Positions 35,253-44,129 of a stretch of 64,000 nt of DNA are shown here, piece after piece. The stretch lies in contig CAWEYO010000025.1 in the NCBI GenBank assembly GCA_963813315.1, positions 246,323 through 310,322 of the forward strand, given 5' to 3'. Position numbers and translations under genes: made by a program. The DNA is from CAWEYO01 sp963813315. GTDB taxonomy: Bacteria > Pseudomonadota > Alphaproteobacteria > Rhizobiales > Rhizobiaceae. A model generated the notes under the pieces. That model saw only the letters and a program-made list of their open reading frames with translations. It was not told the origin of the DNA and ran no database searches. Positions within the stretch are counted from its first letter, which is position 1. Each line of letters starts with the position of its first letter.

Positions 35253-35878
35253 TGCGCCGCAGCCGAATTTTCTGCAGCTTTGCCGCCCTGTTCTTGACTG
35301 TCGGTGAGCCGGCGCTTGGCGCGTCGAACCAGGATCCAAGCTGGCCCTGCATCCAGCGGAAGGTGCCCGAACTGTCTCTTGCCCAGATCTGGACCGGGCC
35401 GGACCTGGTGGGGTCATCCAAAGACGGGTCAAAGGATCCGGAAGTATCCGCACTTGTTGTCGAACTTGCCGCCCGCAAGACTCCGATCTCTGAGGCACAG
35501 AAAAAGATTCGCGAGTTTGCTGCCTCTCTCCCCGCGGGGGAGTCGACTGAGCAACTCACAGGTCTCTTTCTAGGCCTTTTCGACCACATGAATGCGGAGC
35601 GGTCTCAGGTAATCGCCGGCATAGGCCGCTATGCGCAAAGGCAATCGGAGCTGGCGGAGCGTATTCGCAACGAAGCGTCTTACGTCGACAAGCTGCGCGC
35701 CAATGCGGATGCCGATGCCGGTGAAATCGCGCAAAGGACGGACCGGCTGACATTGGAAACGCGGATTTTCGATGAACGTGTGCAATCGCTGACTTATGTC
35801 TGCGAAGTACCGACATTGATCGAACAGAGGCTTTTCGCGCTCGCACGGACCATCGTTGGTGCGCTCGCGAAAGAGTAA
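35252..35878 (+). CDS. Secreted coiled-coil protein of the xox cluster, function unknown
   Basis: The 208-residue product has a signal peptide ending PALGA. The mature part starts SNQDPSWPCIQRKVPELSLAQIW, then a long helical region (YAQRQSELAERIRNEASYVDKLRANADADAG) likely to form a coiled coil, with a second Cys in TYVCEVP. It overlaps the permease stop by TGATG, so it belongs to the same operon. No domain recognised. Probably a periplasmic accessory of this ABC/PQQ system. Confidence 0.75.
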   Translation: MRRSRIFCSFAALFLTVGEPALGASNQDPSWPCIQRKVPELSLAQIWTGPDLVGSSKDGSKDPEVSALVVELAARKTPISEAQKKIREFAASLPAGESTEQLTGLFLGLFDHMNAERSQVIAGIGRYAQRQSELAERIRNEASYVDKLRANADADAGEIAQRTDRLTLETRIFDERVQSLTYVCEVPTLIEQRLFALARTIVGALAKE

Positions 35879-35881
35879 CAC

Positions 35882-36220
35882 TCAAAAGCAACGAACGTCG
35901 GCTTCGGCTTGCGCTCGCCTAAACTCTGTGACGGCGGCCTTTGCAGCTGCGCTTTCCCGGAATAGCCCGCTGGCTTCGCCGGTCGTTTGCGCCATCCGTC
36001 TGAATGTTTCGGCCGCGACGTAGCGATCATAGGGCACAACAGACGCGATCACGTCGATCGAGCAGGAGCAGCGCTCGAGCATGTCGCGTGTTTCCCCGTT
36101 TGAACGCAAGCAGGCAAGCACGTAGTCCGCGAGGGCGGAAGTCGGATAGTTCTCGTTGGCTGGAGCCGGACTGGCGCCCGCCGATAGGATGAGAAGCGAG
36201 CATACAATCGAAATTTTCAC
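35882..36220 (-). CDS. Small secreted cysteine-containing protein next to xoxF
   Basis: The 112-residue product starts at a GTG (V/MKISIVCSLLILSAGASPAPA, a signal peptide). The mature part has VLACLRSNGETRDMLERCSCSID and ends ADVRCF, four Cys in all. It is convergent with the previous gene, three bases apart, and divergent from xoxF. A longer frame to 36388 lacks a plausible N-terminus. Proteins of this kind occur beside xoxF in other methylotrophs, as far as I recall. Function unknown. Confidence 0.65.
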   Translation of the reverse strand: MKISIVCSLLILSAGASPAPANENYPTSALADYVLACLRSNGETRDMLERCSCSIDVIASVVPYDRYVAAETFRRMAQTTGEASGLFRESAAAKAAVTEFRRAQAEADVRCF

Positions 36221-36538
36221 CGGCAGCCCCAGTTGGCGGCAAACTATTCGCAAAGTCGACCAGCCATCATATAGGACGAAAGGATTAGAACGGAAGTGCT
36301 CCTTCCGCCGCAATGATCGGGCGCTTCCGTGACCCGCCGGACCAACTGCAAGCTCGATTGAGGGGAGTATTCCCTGCATCCATCGCATTGAACGAAATTA
36401 CAAGCCTGATTTGTCGAAATAGCATCATGATGTTTAGTATTGAAAACAATATTCTCACTTAATAGCTAGAAGCATCGAGTAATATACAAATTGCACTATT
36501 TCGTTTAAGTGTGCTTGCGCGATCCCAGTGACAACTCT

Positions 36539-36582
36539 TTACGCAATGTTTCACGATATTTTACGCAATGTTTCACGATATT
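36539..36582. repeat. Two perfect tandem copies of a 22-bp unit upstream of xoxF
   Basis: The unit, with core ACGCAATGTTTCACGATATT, is present at 36539-36560 and 36561-36582 without mismatch. Its length equals about two helical turns, so two protein dimers would sit on the same DNA face. A likely regulator-binding array, though slippage duplication is also possible. Confidence 0.7.
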
Positions 36583-36594
36583 GCACTGCAATAT
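36578..36594. promoter_or_regulatory. Palindrome upstream of xoxF
   Basis: ATATTGCA-C-TGCAATAT has perfect 8-base arms and overlaps the end of the second tandem unit. A similar half-site (AATTGCAC) occurs near 36490. Candidate operator. Confidence 0.45.
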
Positions 36595-36872
36595 AAGAAA
36601 TAGTGCGACGCACAAACGAGAAAGTTGTTTTTGCTTGCACGTCGGCTTCTAATGACATACGTTTTCACGTTTCCGGCTTCTAAGGGCTTCACCGTATTAG
36701 GGAGCGGCGACAGCCTTCGTAGGCCAAGTGAGGTGGGCAGTCACGGTGCCCTCTGCTCATCTGGCTAAGGTCGTGACACGCTGTCGGAAGCACTTCCCAA
36801 CACATGAATGGCTGGGCAGCCCTTATGGGGCGCGATTTCGATTCATGATCGTGATTCACGGGAGGAAGTCGA

Positions 36873-38774
36873 ATGCGTGTACTCACCAAAGCTACTTATA
36901 TTCTATCGTCGACTGCATTCCTGACGTGCGCCGCGGCATTCGGGGTGTCGGCTAACGATGAACTGCAGAAGCTTGCCTCGGACCCCAAGAACTGGGCCAT
37001 GCCGACGGGCGACTATGCCAACACCCGCTACTCGACGCTGGATAAGATCAACAAGGACAATGCGAAGAATCTGCAGGTAAAGTGGACATTCTCAACCGGC
37101 GTCCTGCGTGGTCATGAGGGCGGTCCACTTGTCATCGGCGACGTGATGTATATCCACACGCCGTTCCCGAACATCGTTTACGCTCTCGATCTCAACAATG
37201 ACGGCAAGATCCTCTGGAAGTACGAACCCAAGCAGGATGCGACCGTCATCTCGATCATGTGCTGTGACACTGTCTACCGCGGCGTGGCCTATGGCGACGG
37301 AAAGATCATCCTCTCCCAGGCGGATACCACGGTCACGGCGCTTGATGCCAAAACGGGCACGGTTGCCTGGCAGGTCAAGAATGGCCGGGCGATCGACGGC
37401 AGTTTCGCCGAATCCTCGACTTCGGCGCCCATGGTCGTCAAGGACAAGGTGTTCATCGGCATCTCTGGTGCCGAGTATGGTGTCCGCGGTCACATTACGG
37501 CCTACAACCTGAAGGACGGCTCGCTTGCCTGGCGTGCCTATTCGACGGGCCCCGATGCCGAAACATTGATCGACCCTGAGAAAACGACCCATCTCGGCAA
37601 ACCCGTTGGCAAGGATTCCGGGATGAACACCTGGGAAGGCGAACAGTGGAAGACAGGCGGCGGCACGACGTGGGGCTGGTACGCCTATGATCCGAAGCTC
37701 AATCTGATCTACTACGGGACCGGCAACCCCTCCACCTGGAATCCGGTGCAGCGCCCGGGCGACAACCGCTGGTCAATGACCATATTTGCACGCGATGCCG
37801 ATACGGGAATGGCGAAGTGGGCGTATCAGATGACCCCGCACGACGAATGGGACTTTGACGGCGTCAACGAGATGATCCTCGTCGACGGCATGGATGTGAA
37901 CGGCGCGAAGCACGACGTGCTGGTGCATTTTGACCGCAACGGCTTTGCCTACACCATGGATCGCGCAACTGGCGAACTTCTTGTCGCCAAGAAATACGAT
38001 CCGAAAGTGAACTGGGCCACCGAGGTCGTCATGGACCCCAACAGCGACCAGTACGGCCGGCCGCAGGTTGTGGCCAAATTCTCGACCCAGCAGAACGGCG
38101 AGGACGTCAACACGACGGGCGTCTGCCCTGCGGCTCTCGGAACGAAGGATCAGCAGCCGGCAAGCTATTCGCCGAAGACCGGCCTGTTCTACGTGCCAAC
38201 CAACCATGTGTGCATGGACTATGAGCCGTATCGGGTAAGCTACACCGCGGGTCAGGCCTATGTGGGCGCCACACTGACCATGTATCCAGCCGCGGAAAGC
38301 CATGGCGGCATGGGCAACTTCATTGCCTGGGATGCAGCCAAGGGTGAGATCGTTTGGTCCAAACCGGAGCAGTTCTCGGTGTGGTCCGGCGCTCTTTCAA
38401 CTGCGGGCGACGTGGTGTTCTACGGCACGCTTGAAGGTTACATCAAGGCGGTCGATAACGAAGGCAACGAACTATACAAGTTCAAGACACCGTCGGGAAT
38501 CATCGGCAATATCAATACCTTCGAACATGGCGGAAAACAGTACCTTGCTGTTCTGTCGGGTGTCGGAGGCTGGGCCGGCCTCGGACTGGCGGGCGGCCTT
38601 CTTCAGCCAGAGAACGCAGCCAATTGGCATACCGCTGTCGACCAGGGCCGCAAGCAAGGCGACGAGGCCCAGTCAATCAGCACAGCTGGCCTCGGTGCTG
38701 TCGGCGGGTACGCCGGCCTCGCCGACTATACGACGCTGGGCGGACAGCTCACCGTCTTTGGTCTCCCGGATTGA
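36873..38774 (+). CDS. xoxF: Lanthanide-dependent methanol dehydrogenase XoxF
   Basis: The 633-residue periplasmic PQQ beta-propeller has a signal peptide ending GVSA. The adjacent Cys pair (C130-C131 in IMCCDTV) and tryptophan-docking blades are present. Metal ligands are E201 (SGAEYG), N285 (GTGNPSTWN) and D327, and the extra Asp D329 in WDFDGVNE marks lanthanide-binding XoxF rather than the calcium enzyme MxaF. It oxidises methanol to formaldehyde and passes electrons to XoxG. GGGAGG lies before the ATG. No mxaF or mxaI is present. The sequence looks closest to the XoxF5 clade, judged by eye. Confidence 0.96.
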   Translation: MRVLTKATYILSSTAFLTCAAAFGVSANDELQKLASDPKNWAMPTGDYANTRYSTLDKINKDNAKNLQVKWTFSTGVLRGHEGGPLVIGDVMYIHTPFPNIVYALDLNNDGKILWKYEPKQDATVISIMCCDTVYRGVAYGDGKIILSQADTTVTALDAKTGTVAWQVKNGRAIDGSFAESSTSAPMVVKDKVFIGISGAEYGVRGHITAYNLKDGSLAWRAYSTGPDAETLIDPEKTTHLGKPVGKDSGMNTWEGEQWKTGGGTTWGWYAYDPKLNLIYYGTGNPSTWNPVQRPGDNRWSMTIFARDADTGMAKWAYQMTPHDEWDFDGVNEMILVDGMDVNGAKHDVLVHFDRNGFAYTMDRATGELLVAKKYDPKVNWATEVVMDPNSDQYGRPQVVAKFSTQQNGEDVNTTGVCPAALGTKDQQPASYSPKTGLFYVPTNHVCMDYEPYRVSYTAGQAYVGATLTMYPAAESHGGMGNFIAWDAAKGEIVWSKPEQFSVWSGALSTAGDVVFYGTLEGYIKAVDNEGNELYKFKTPSGIIGNINTFEHGGKQYLAVLSGVGGWAGLGLAGGLLQPENAANWHTAVDQGRKQGDEAQSISTAGLGAVGGYAGLADYTTLGGQLTVFGLPD

Positions 38775-38832
38775 GATTTTCGGGAACCCCAAACACGCCT
38801 TTAGTCTTGTAACCGACTGAAGGCGTGAGAAA

Positions 38833-38871
38833 CGAGAGCCCGGAGCCCCGGGACACCCGACCGGGCTCTCG
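38833..38871 (+). terminator. Stem-loop after xoxF
   Basis: CGAGAGCCCGG pairs perfectly with CCGGGCTCTCG over a 17-base loop, followed by ATTTCG. There is no long T run, so it is probably a leaky terminator or an mRNA 3' stabiliser that makes xoxF more abundant than xoxG and xoxJ. Confidence 0.6.
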
Positions 38872-38956
38872 ATTTCGCCGCGCAATCACACGCAACTGTC
38901 AACGCCGCATATAGCCAGCCAGGCAGTGTTCGTGGCGAAATCAAAAAGAGGTTCGG

Positions 38957-39481
38957 ATGTCCCTTCGCAATGCAATTTTGGTCGGTGCAATGGGTCTTCC
39001 TCTGGTTCTTTCAAGCTTCGCTCTGGCGGCCGACGACAAGGAGAAAGCCGCGGCTGTGACCGACGAAGACGGCAAATACTTCGACGCCGATGGAAACCCG
39101 ACGTTCAAAGTCGAGGAGGATGGCGCGGTGGACTGGTACACCTTCAGCGGCTTCCGGCGCTACCATGGCGATTGCCATGTCTGCCATGGTCCCGACGGCA
39201 TGGGATCGTCATTCGGGCCCGCTCTGGCCCAGTCGTTGAAGAACATAGACTATGGCACGTTCCTGTCCATCGTCGCGGAAGGGCGCCGGAATATGACGGG
39301 AGGCCAGCAAAACGTCATGCCCGCCTTCGGCGACAACAAGAACGTCTATTGCTACATGGACGATCTCTACATCTATCTGCGGGCGCGCGCGGACGATGCA
39401 ATTCCGCGCGGCAGGCCGCCAAAGAAGGCAGACAAGCCTCAGGCGGCGAAAGACCACGAAAACTCGTGCATGGGTGGATGA
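38957..39481 (+). CDS. xoxG: Cytochrome c of the XoxF system
   Basis: The 174-residue c-type cytochrome has a signal peptide ending ALA, one heme site (CHVCH, about residue 73) and a likely Met ligand in QNVMPAFGDN. The acidic N-terminal part (DEDGKYFDADGNPTF) and the basic tail with a terminal Cys (HENSCMGG) follow the XoxG pattern. It accepts electrons from XoxF. Its stop is three bases before xoxJ. Confidence 0.93.
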   Translation: MSLRNAILVGAMGLPLVLSSFALAADDKEKAAAVTDEDGKYFDADGNPTFKVEEDGAVDWYTFSGFRRYHGDCHVCHGPDGMGSSFGPALAQSLKNIDYGTFLSIVAEGRRNMTGGQQNVMPAFGDNKNVYCYMDDLYIYLRARADDAIPRGRPPKKADKPQAAKDHENSCMGG

Positions 39482-39484
39482 TCT

Positions 39485-40339
39485 ATGTCGACGGCCAAAC
39501 GCTTCCAATTCGGAGCAGCGCTCTTCTTCCTGGCGATCGCCCCTTGCCCGGCGTTTGCACAAGGAGCGGGCCTCGGCGCGGCAGGAGAACTCGTTGATCC
39601 AGACACCCTGCGAGTTTGCGCCGACCCTTCGAGCATGCCGTCATCCGACCAGAGCCGCAAGGGTTTCGAAAACAGGCTGGCCGAACTCGTCGCCGAGAAA
39701 ACTGGCCGCAAGTCGATCGACTATACCTGGTTTCCCCTGGTTACCGGCTTTGTCCGGAACACTTTACGCGCCAACCGATGCGACATCATCATGGGCTATG
39801 CTCAAGGCGACGAACTCGTGCAGAACACGAACGCCTATTATCGTTCAACCTACGTGCTGATCTACAAGCGCGATGCCGGGCTGAACGGAGTTGAAACGAT
39901 AGAAGACCCCAGGCTGGCTGGAAAGCGGATCGGCGTCGTGCACAGCACTCCGCCAAGTTCCAACATGGCTGTTGCCGGTCTCATGAAAACGGCTAAGGTT
40001 TATCCGCTTATGATTGATACCCGCTCTGCGCCGTCAATGGGCGAAGTCATGGTCAAGGACGTGACGGACGGCACGATAGATGCTGCAGTCGTGTGGGGTC
40101 CGATGGCCGGTTACTACGCGAAACACTCCGGAACCGACCTCGCGATGGTCCCGCTGGTGAAGGAGAAAGTGGGATCCCGTATGGCGTACCGGATAACGAT
40201 GGGCGTGCGCCCCTCGGATCAGGAGTGGAAACGGACATTGAACAAAATCATCAAGAACAACCAGACGGAAATCAACCGGATCCTGATCGAGTTCAACGTA
40301 CCGCTGCTTGATGAGCATGACCAGCTGATCACGCAGTAG
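39485..40339 (+). CDS. xoxJ: XoxJ, periplasmic binding-protein-like accessory of XoxF
   Basis: The 284-residue product has a signal peptide ending AFAQ, then the amino acid-binding-protein fold (TLRVCADPSSMPSSDQSRKGFENRLAELV, RCDIIMGYAQGDELV, AGKRIGVVHSTPPSS). It matches quinoprotein dehydrogenase-associated binding proteins (MxaJ/XoxJ). Thought to help XoxF maturation or activation. No permease is adjacent, consistent with a chaperone-like role. Confidence 0.92.
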   Translation: MSTAKRFQFGAALFFLAIAPCPAFAQGAGLGAAGELVDPDTLRVCADPSSMPSSDQSRKGFENRLAELVAEKTGRKSIDYTWFPLVTGFVRNTLRANRCDIIMGYAQGDELVQNTNAYYRSTYVLIYKRDAGLNGVETIEDPRLAGKRIGVVHSTPPSSNMAVAGLMKTAKVYPLMIDTRSAPSMGEVMVKDVTDGTIDAAVVWGPMAGYYAKHSGTDLAMVPLVKEKVGSRMAYRITMGVRPSDQEWKRTLNKIIKNNQTEINRILIEFNVPLLDEHDQLITQ

Positions 40340-40505
40340 GAGCATCAGGCCCCGGACATGTTTGAATACAATGGGTTTTTTGGTTTTCAGGACGCATTCT
40401 TTCATTTGTCCATTTCAAGACTGATGGACGAGCCATTGCAAAAATGGTGCCCCGCAATGGCAGAAAGCAGAAGACCGGCCTCCGGGCCGGTGCAAGGAGG
40501 AGTGA

Positions 40506-40601
40506 ATGAAAAGAAGCTGGACTAAGCCAACTATGTGCCAGATCGCGGCAGGCATGGAGATTTCGCGCTATTTGCCTGCCGAGATCACTCCTAAGAAGTA
40601 G
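40506..40601 (+). CDS. pqqA: PQQ precursor peptide PqqA
   Basis: The 31-residue peptide begins MKRSWTKPTMCQIAAGMEIS, followed by RYLP, and carries the Glu and Tyr (E18 and Y22, in the E-x3-Y motif) that PqqE crosslinks to make PQQ. AAGGAGGAGTG lies directly upstream. It is 167 bases after xoxJ and begins pqqABCDE. The AEITPKK tail is like other alphaproteobacterial PqqA peptides. Confidence 0.96.
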   Translation: MKRSWTKPTMCQIAAGMEISRYLPAEITPKK

Positions 40602-40611
40602 GCCGCGGGAA

Positions 40612-40639
40612 GGCGCGTGTTGCTAGCGGAACACGCGCC
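40612..40639 (+). terminator. Stem-loop between pqqA and pqqB
   Basis: GGCGCGTGTT pairs with AACACGCGCC over an 8-base loop with no T tract. Such a hairpin can stabilise the short pqqA message or reduce read-through into pqqB, giving excess PqqA peptide. Confidence 0.65.
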
Positions 40640-40736
40640 GCCGCTGCCGGGCTAAACATGCAGAGCTCGGCGCGCCTGCTTACCATCGTAGATGCTGCAG
40701 CGCCTTGGCGTTGGACGGCCCTGCGGGGTGGTGGCT

Positions 40737-41672
40737 ATGCGCATAAAGATCGTGGGCTCGGCAGCCGGCGGGGGATTCCCGCAATGGAACTGCAACTACA
40801 CCTTGAGCCGGGCGGCACGCGCTGGCAAGCAAGGCGTTCGCGTTCGAACACAGTCCAGCCTCGCCATTTCAGCGTTGGATGAGGCATGGGTCATGTTTAA
40901 CGCCTCCCCCGATATCCGCCAGCAGATAGCAGTAACGCCCGAACTGCAGCCCCGCGCGGACGCGTTGCCGCGGTCGACGCCGATCCGTGCTGTCGTGCTC
41001 ACCAACGCCGACGTTGACCATGTTGCCGGCCTGTTGAGCCTGCGCGAACGCCAGCCCCTCGCCATCTACGCGTCGGCGCGCGTGCTCGCAGCACTCGCCT
41101 CCAATCCGATCTTCAATGTGCTCGACCCTGCCATCGTCCGCAGGCGCGCATTGCCGGAAGGCGAATTTGAAATATGTGACGCCGAGGGCCGTGGCACCGG
41201 CGTCTGTATCGAAGCATTCGCCGTGCCTGGAAAGGTTGCGCTCTATCTGGAGGACGCGATCCGCGCTGATGCCGACTACCGCTCCGAAGAGGGCGACACG
41301 ATTGCAGTCCGCGTCACCGGCCGGCCCGGCGAAGGTTCGCTCTTCTATATTCCCGGCTGTGCCCGTGTCGACGCTGATCTGAAGCGGCGCCTTCACGAAG
41401 CGGCCTGCCTCCTATTCGACGGGACGGTTTACACCGACGACGAAATGATCAAGGCGGGTGTCGGACAGAAAACCGGCGCGCGCATGGGGCATATCGCCAT
41501 GTCAGGAATTCATGGCTCGATCGCCGCGTTTGAGAAAGTGCCCATCGGCCGGCGAATTTTCGTCCACATCAACAACACAAATCCCGTCCTCGATGAGAAT
41601 TCGCCGGAACACGCGGCCGTCAGGGCGGCAGGCTGGGAAGTCGCGCATGACGGCATGGAGATCGAATTGTGA
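40737..41672 (+). CDS. pqqB: PQQ biosynthesis protein PqqB
   Basis: The 311-residue metallo-beta-lactamase-fold protein begins MRIKIVGSAAGGGFPQWNCNY. LTNADVDHVAGLLSLRE corresponds to the metal-site loop. GHIAMSGIHGSI and HINNTNPVLDENSPEHAAV are family-specific. Thought to hydroxylate the PqqA tyrosine. The start at 40737 gives the conserved N-terminus; a frame from 40692 adds 15 non-conserved residues. Confidence 0.95.
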   Translation: MRIKIVGSAAGGGFPQWNCNYTLSRAARAGKQGVRVRTQSSLAISALDEAWVMFNASPDIRQQIAVTPELQPRADALPRSTPIRAVVLTNADVDHVAGLLSLRERQPLAIYASARVLAALASNPIFNVLDPAIVRRRALPEGEFEICDAEGRGTGVCIEAFAVPGKVALYLEDAIRADADYRSEEGDTIAVRVTGRPGEGSLFYIPGCARVDADLKRRLHEAACLLFDGTVYTDDEMIKAGVGQKTGARMGHIAMSGIHGSIAAFEKVPIGRRIFVHINNTNPVLDENSPEHAAVRAAGWEVAHDGMEIEL

Positions 41673-42427
41673 GCGACTTCCACGACATCGCAAGAAATGG
41701 CCTTTCGGCCCAGCAACTGGAAGCAGCCTTGCGGCAGGTCGGCGCCGAGCGCTACCACAACCGCCATCCCCACCACCACCAGATGACTGCGGGAGCGCTC
41801 TCGAAGGACCAGTTGCGGGCCTGGGCGCTGAACCGCTACTGCTACCAGGCCGTCATACCCCGCAAGGATGCCATGATTCTGGCCCGCGCCGAGGACCCAG
41901 CGTTCCGAGCAGCCTGGCGCAAGCGCATCGAGGACCATGATGGCGAGGATGGCTGGGACGGCGGCATCGCTCGATGGCTGCATCTCGCGACGTCTCTCGG
42001 CCTGGACGCCGAGGTTGTGAAGAGCCAACGACTGGCCCTGCCGGCCACGCGTTTCGCTGTCGGCGCGTACCTCTCTTTCTGCACGAACAATTCGCTGCTG
42101 GAGGCTGTCTCGTCCTCGCTGACCGAGCTGTTTTCCCCGGAGATCATCAGCGAGCGTGTGCCCGCAATGCTGGCGAAGTACGACTATGTCACCGCGGATA
42201 CGCTCGAATATTTCACGTCCCGGCCCCATCAGGCCTCTCGTGACTCCGACTTTGCGCTCGCTTATGTCCTCAAGCACGCCGACACGCCCGAACGGCAGCA
42301 GGCCGCGGTCGACGCTCTGGTGTTCAAGTGCGAAATCCTTTGGGCGATGCTCGATGCGCTGCATCACGCTTACGGCGAACCAAACCACATCCCGCCCGGA
42401 GCGTATCGACCGGAGGAGGTTCGATGA
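41669..42427 (+). CDS. pqqC: Pyrroloquinoline-quinone synthase PqqC
   Basis: The 252-residue cofactor-free oxidase catalyses the last step of PQQ formation. ERYHNRHPHHHQMTAGALSKDQ carries the active-site His cluster, and LNRYCYQAVIPRKDAMILA and HHAYGEPNHIPPGAYRP are conserved. It starts at a GTG that overlaps the pqqB stop. A separate pqqD follows, whereas some methylotrophs have a PqqCD fusion. Confidence 0.96.
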   Translation: MSDFHDIARNGLSAQQLEAALRQVGAERYHNRHPHHHQMTAGALSKDQLRAWALNRYCYQAVIPRKDAMILARAEDPAFRAAWRKRIEDHDGEDGWDGGIARWLHLATSLGLDAEVVKSQRLALPATRFAVGAYLSFCTNNSLLEAVSSSLTELFSPEIISERVPAMLAKYDYVTADTLEYFTSRPHQASRDSDFALAYVLKHADTPERQQAAVDALVFKCEILWAMLDALHHAYGEPNHIPPGAYRPEEVR

Positions 42428-42720
42428 TCCCGTCGCGCGAACGTGCCGTTGTGCGGCCTGGATCGATGCCGTCGCTCCCTAAACATGTGCGCATCCAGTT
42501 CGATCCGCTGCGGCAGGCCCATGCGGTGCTGGCACCCGAGAAGGTATTCTGGCCGAACGAAATCAGCCTCGAAATTCTACGGCGCTGTGACGGACGCTCG
42601 CCCGTAAGCGCGATCATAGAGGACCTTGCTGCGGAATACGAAGCTCCGGAGGAAGAGGTTGCTGCCGACGTCACCGCTTTCCTGCAGGAGTGGGCCGACA
42701 AATTGCTGGTGAGGCTGTGA
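42424..42720 (+). CDS. pqqD: PQQ biosynthesis peptide chaperone PqqD
   Basis: The 98-residue winged-helix-like RRE protein binds PqqA and presents it to PqqE. VLAPEKVFWPNEISLEILRRCDG and ADVTAFLQEWADKLLV are the family core. It overlaps pqqC by ATGA and pqqE by GTGA. Confidence 0.94.
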   Translation: MIPSRERAVVRPGSMPSLPKHVRIQFDPLRQAHAVLAPEKVFWPNEISLEILRRCDGRSPVSAIIEDLAAEYEAPEEEVAADVTAFLQEWADKLLVRL

Positions 42721-43853
42721 ACGAGCCTCTGCTCCCCCCGATCGCCATGCTTGCGGAACTGACCCACCGTTGCCCGCTGCAATGCCCGTATTGCTCCAAT
42801 CCGACCGAGCTTCTGAAGGCCAACCGGGAACTGAGCACAGATACATGGATCGAGCTCTTCGGGCAGGCGGCCGACCTCGGCGTGCTGCAAGTGCATCTGT
42901 CCGGCGGGGAGCCAACGCTTCGGCGAGACCTGGATCAGCTGATCGGGGCACTGGCCGGGCGCGGTGTGTACACCAATCTCATCACCGCCGGGGTAAACAT
43001 CGCCGAAGAGCGTGTCGAGGCGCTCGCCGCGTCCGGGCTCGACCACGTCCAAGTGAGTTTCCAGGGTGCCCGCCCGGAGACCACTGAACGCATCGGCAAC
43101 TATCGGGGGGCTCATGAGCAGAAGGTCGAAACCGCACTTCGCTTCCGTGCAGCAGGCTTGCCTCTTACCGTCAATGCGCCGATCCACCGGCACAACATCG
43201 ATGAGGTTCCAGGGCTCATCGAACTGGCACTGACGCTCGGCGCAGAGCGGCTTGAAATCGCCAATGTGCAGTACGCCGGCTGGGCTCTCGTTAATCGCGA
43301 CGCGCTGATGCCTGATCGGACTTCGGTCGAGCGTCAGGCCGAAATTGTAGAGGCCGCGCGAGAGCGGCTGCGGGGCGTTATGAATATCGACTTTGTCACG
43401 CCCGACTATTTCGCCTTCTATCCGAAACCGTGCATGGGAGGCTGGGCGCGCGACGCTTTCATGGTAGCGCCAGACGGCACGGTGCTGCCTTGCCATGCCG
43501 CCCATACCATTCGTTCGTTGACCTTCGAGCGCTTCGGCGAACGGTCGCTTGCCGAAATCTGGGCAGACTCGCCCGCTTTCAACGCGTTTCGCGGAACGGA
43601 CTGGATGCAGGAGCCCTGTCGAAGCTGCGAGCGGCGCGAGATCGACTGGGGCGGCTGCCGTTGCCAAGCCATGGCGATCACGGGCGATGCCGCCGCAACG
43701 GATCCCGCCTGTGTGAAATCGCCCGTCCATGCGCGCATGGGAATGCTGATCGAGGAAGCGCTCGCCACGGCGCGGGCCAGCAAAGCCGCTGGCACTCCGC
43801 CCGAAGATGTCTTCATCTATCGGCGCATCGCCGCTACAACCCAACCCGCGTGA
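42717..43853 (+). CDS. pqqE: Radical SAM enzyme PqqE
   Basis: The 378-residue enzyme joins the Glu and Tyr of PqqA. The radical SAM Cys motif is HRCPLQCPYCSNP near residue 19 (C-x3-C-x2-C). The C-terminal SPASM region supplies ligands for auxiliary clusters (CMGGWARDAFMVAPDG, then LPCH, CRSC and GGCRCQA). The start is a GTG overlapping pqqD. Last gene of the pqq operon; a repeat cluster follows. Confidence 0.95.
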   Translation: MNEPLLPPIAMLAELTHRCPLQCPYCSNPTELLKANRELSTDTWIELFGQAADLGVLQVHLSGGEPTLRRDLDQLIGALAGRGVYTNLITAGVNIAEERVEALAASGLDHVQVSFQGARPETTERIGNYRGAHEQKVETALRFRAAGLPLTVNAPIHRHNIDEVPGLIELALTLGAERLEIANVQYAGWALVNRDALMPDRTSVERQAEIVEAARERLRGVMNIDFVTPDYFAFYPKPCMGGWARDAFMVAPDGTVLPCHAAHTIRSLTFERFGERSLAEIWADSPAFNAFRGTDWMQEPCRSCERREIDWGGCRCQAMAITGDAAATDPACVKSPVHARMGMLIEEALATARASKAAGTPPEDVFIYRRIAATTQPA

Positions 43854-43871
43854 ATCGCTGCCGTGTCACCG

Positions 43872-44066
43872 GCTTAGAACATCGGACCCGAAAGTGGGCG
43901 CCGGTTTCGGGGAAAATCCGATGCTTAGAGCGCCTGCGCTGATTTCCGTGATTCCGTCCAAGCGTCTGCCGCTCTCTACCCCTCTCCCCTTGTTGTGGGA
44001 GAAGGGAAGGCGGAAGCGCAGAAGACCGCGAATTGCAGGCCGGCATCACCTGAATACCAACACACT
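43872..44066. repeat. Repeat cluster after pqqE, including a remnant of the 146-bp element
   Basis: 43872-43929 is a hairpin repeat (ATCGGACCCGAAAGTGGG...GGGAAAATCCGATGCTTAG), similar to the one at 51874. 44011-44066 matches only the right half of the 146-bp element (GGAAGCGCAGAAGACCG, GCAGGCCGGCATCACCTGAA). The left half is missing, so this copy is truncated. The stretch 43854-44129 contains no gene. Confidence 0.75.
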
Positions 44067-44129
44067 TTCGAGCGCGGCGACCACTCGGCAAACTCCGGAA
44101 GAAGTCATCGCGCGCTGGTACGTGCGGGC

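Larger units (their letters stand above)
36221..36872. promoter_or_regulatory. Long A+T-rich xoxF upstream region
   Basis: About 650 bases without a gene, richer in A+T than its surroundings. It holds a 22-bp tandem duplication (36539-36582) and the palindrome at 36578-36594. This is where the xoxF promoter and its regulator sites should be. Confidence 0.6.

Noticed and set aside
36873..38774. Calcium methanol dehydrogenase MxaF
   Set aside because: The extra Asp in WDFDGVNE and the xoxG/xoxJ neighbours, with no mxaI, identify XoxF.
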